Assembly: GCA_937862885.1 (NCBI GenBank)
Contig: CALMEE010000125.1
Location: 1-35,940, forward strand
Origin: an uncultured Planctomycetaceae bacterium
Lineage (GTDB): Bacteria; Planctomycetota; Planctomycetia; Pirellulales; Pirellulaceae
Direction of reading: 5' to 3'
DNA: 35,940 nucleotides
Shown here in pieces: positions 35,035 to 35,940 of the stretch (the first letter of the stretch is position 1; each line of letters starts with the position of its first letter). The notes below the pieces were generated by a model. The model did no database searches and was not told the DNA's origin. It was given only the letters and a program-made list of their open reading frames with translations. The position numbers and the translations under genes are program-made.

Positions 35035-35775
35035 ATGATTAGGAAATTTGCTTTAGCGGTGGCAATGGTGTCTGCCTTCGCTGTCGGCTTGAACGCCGAT
35101 GTGATTACACAATGGACATTCGAAGGGGATGTATTGACGCCAGCAACCGGAGCGGGGACTGCCTCTTACATCGGTGGCACTGCAGCAGCAGGAGCCGGAG
35201 AGTTTGCAACGGGGAATGGCGGAGGTCGCGGTTGGAACACAAGCAGCTATGCAGCACAATCGCAAGAGAATGGGTTACGCGGCGTTGAGTTCTTGGCGGG
35301 AACCGCCGGCTACTCTGACATTGTTTTGGAATTCGATCATCGTGCTAGCGGTACTGGTTCTCGTTGGGCTCAGGTGTCGTACACTTTGGACGGCGGCGCT
35401 AATTGGACTCCGTATTGGAATAATGGTGGTGGTTTGTCTCCCCACGATACCTTCTATTCGTTCTCAGTCGATTTCAGCAGCGTAATTGGAGCCAATAACA
35501 ATCCGAATTTTGGCGTTCGTGTTCTGTCGATTTTCTCGCCGAACGCTTTTGATGAGAACGCAACCAACTCTTTTGGAGCCAATACAGCTTACCAACGAGC
35601 AAACGCGCAATCTGGACCTCCCGGAACAGGCATTGGAACAGGCACCTACACTGCTGCGGGCACTTGGCGATTTGATAATGTGACATTCAATGGTACCGCC
35701 ATTCCAGAGCCCTCCATGTTTGGAGTACTGGCACTTTGCGGAATGATCGGGTTAGCTCGCCGCCGCAGCCGATAG
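35035..35775 (+). CDS. PEP-CTERM sorting-domain protein
   Basis: Exported protein of 246 residues. The signal peptide is KFALAVAMVSAFAVGLNA, then DVITQWTFEGD opens a beta-sandwich-like, Gly/Asn/Thr-rich body (YSDIVLEFDHRASGTGS, WAQVSYTLDGGANWTPY, TWRFDNVTFNG). The C-terminus is a full PEP-CTERM tripartite signal: AIPEPS, a hydrophobic helix MFGVLALCGMIGLA and the basic tail RRRSR. Such proteins are cut and anchored by an exosortase, which is not in this window, and usually reach the cell surface or matrix. GAAGGG lies 8 bases before the ATG at 35035. A hairpin terminator follows. The body resembles planctomycete PEP-CTERM beta-sandwich proteins, but no enzyme motif is visible. Confidence 0.9.
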   Translation: MIRKFALAVAMVSAFAVGLNADVITQWTFEGDVLTPATGAGTASYIGGTAAAGAGEFATGNGGGRGWNTSSYAAQSQENGLRGVEFLAGTAGYSDIVLEFDHRASGTGSRWAQVSYTLDGGANWTPYWNNGGGLSPHDTFYSFSVDFSSVIGANNNPNFGVRVLSIFSPNAFDENATNSFGANTAYQRANAQSGPPGTGIGTGTYTAAGTWRFDNVTFNGTAIPEPSMFGVLALCGMIGLARRRSR

Positions 35776-35822
35776 TTGCTCGCATTCAAAACACCCGCTG
35801 ACCGCCAGCCTTGATTGACGTT

Positions 35823-35865
35823 GACCTACGTGCAGTACCGACTCGCGTAGGTCGCGTGTTTTCTT
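35823..35865 (+). terminator. Intrinsic terminator after the PEP-CTERM gene
   Basis: GACCTACG (35823-35830) and CGTAGGTC (35846-35853) pair perfectly over 8 bases with a 15-base loop, followed by a T-rich stretch (GTGTTTTCTT, 35856-35865). It starts 48 bases after the stop codon. Confidence 0.65.
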
Positions 35866-35940
35866 GAACCACCAAAGAACGGAATTGCCCGCCAAAGATC
35901 ATCGATGTCCCTGGCCGTTTGATTAGCCTAGCGTCAGTTA

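Noticed and set aside
1..35940. tRNA, rRNA, CRISPR array, transposase or prophage
   Set aside because: No matching arms, spacer-repeat pattern or integrase/transposase motifs were seen on either strand.

Overview
The window looks like chromosomal DNA of a planctomycete, probably of the Pirellulaceae (Rhodopirellula/Blastopirellula type). The evidence is a secreted thioredoxin-like protein ending in an SHD1 domain, a PEP-CTERM protein, a DUF11 surface protein, two related secreted proteins of unknown function, many genes without a clear Shine-Dalgarno site, long gene-poor gaps, and short tandem repeats of a kind I associate with this phylum. I see no rRNA, tRNA, CRISPR array, transposase or phage gene. 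The genes lie on both strands in short units, so this reads as ordinary chromosome rather than an island.

Layout. 228-2144 (minus): a PolB-type 3'-5' exonuclease and a proline racemase/hydroxyproline epimerase family enzyme. 2430-5906 (minus): three envelope proteins, a DUF11 protein and two paralogues, one of them a lipoprotein with a C-terminal four-cysteine cluster and a strong terminator behind it. 6194-7339 (plus): a secreted LolA-like protein. 7615-9033 (minus): a LysM plus L,D-transpeptidase. 10078-10617 (plus): a RegA/PrrA-like response regulator whose stop codon lies inside its own terminator. 10715-13640 (minus): Lon protease and an Hsp20 chaperone. 14637-21524 (plus): an MprF-like lipid aminoacyltransferase, then a 1273-residue LplT-PlsC-AMP-ligase fusion. 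21595-24614: a sugar epimerase-like TIM barrel, an AcpH-like helical protein, a DinB-like protein and a small secreted protein. 24885-26405 (minus): a beta-CASP nuclease with a Tat signal. 27486-28667 (plus): the thioredoxin/SHD1 protein. 28896-30125 (minus): a ThrE-type exporter. 30932-34198: a GT-C membrane glycosyltransferase facing a GT2 polyprenyl-phosphate glycosyltransferase. 35035-35775 (plus): a PEP-CTERM protein with a terminator.

The most striking observation is at 27663. The thioredoxin/SHD1 gene is one long frame from a good ribosome site and signal peptide (27486) to 28667, interrupted by a single TGA. That TGA sits exactly where the first cysteine of the CxxC motif belongs, giving U-Q-P-C. 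It is best explained as a selenocysteine codon, so a gene caller would truncate the gene or start it after the TGA. A hairpin directly behind the TGA resembles a bacterial SECIS but is closer to the codon than the known rule allows. Other points of note are a nested inverted repeat of about 160 bp just upstream (27063-27221), the Tat-exported RNase-like beta-CASP protein, and the adjoining pair of phospholipid-remodelling genes (mprF-like and LplT-Aas-like), which together suggest local control of membrane lipid charge and acyl repair.
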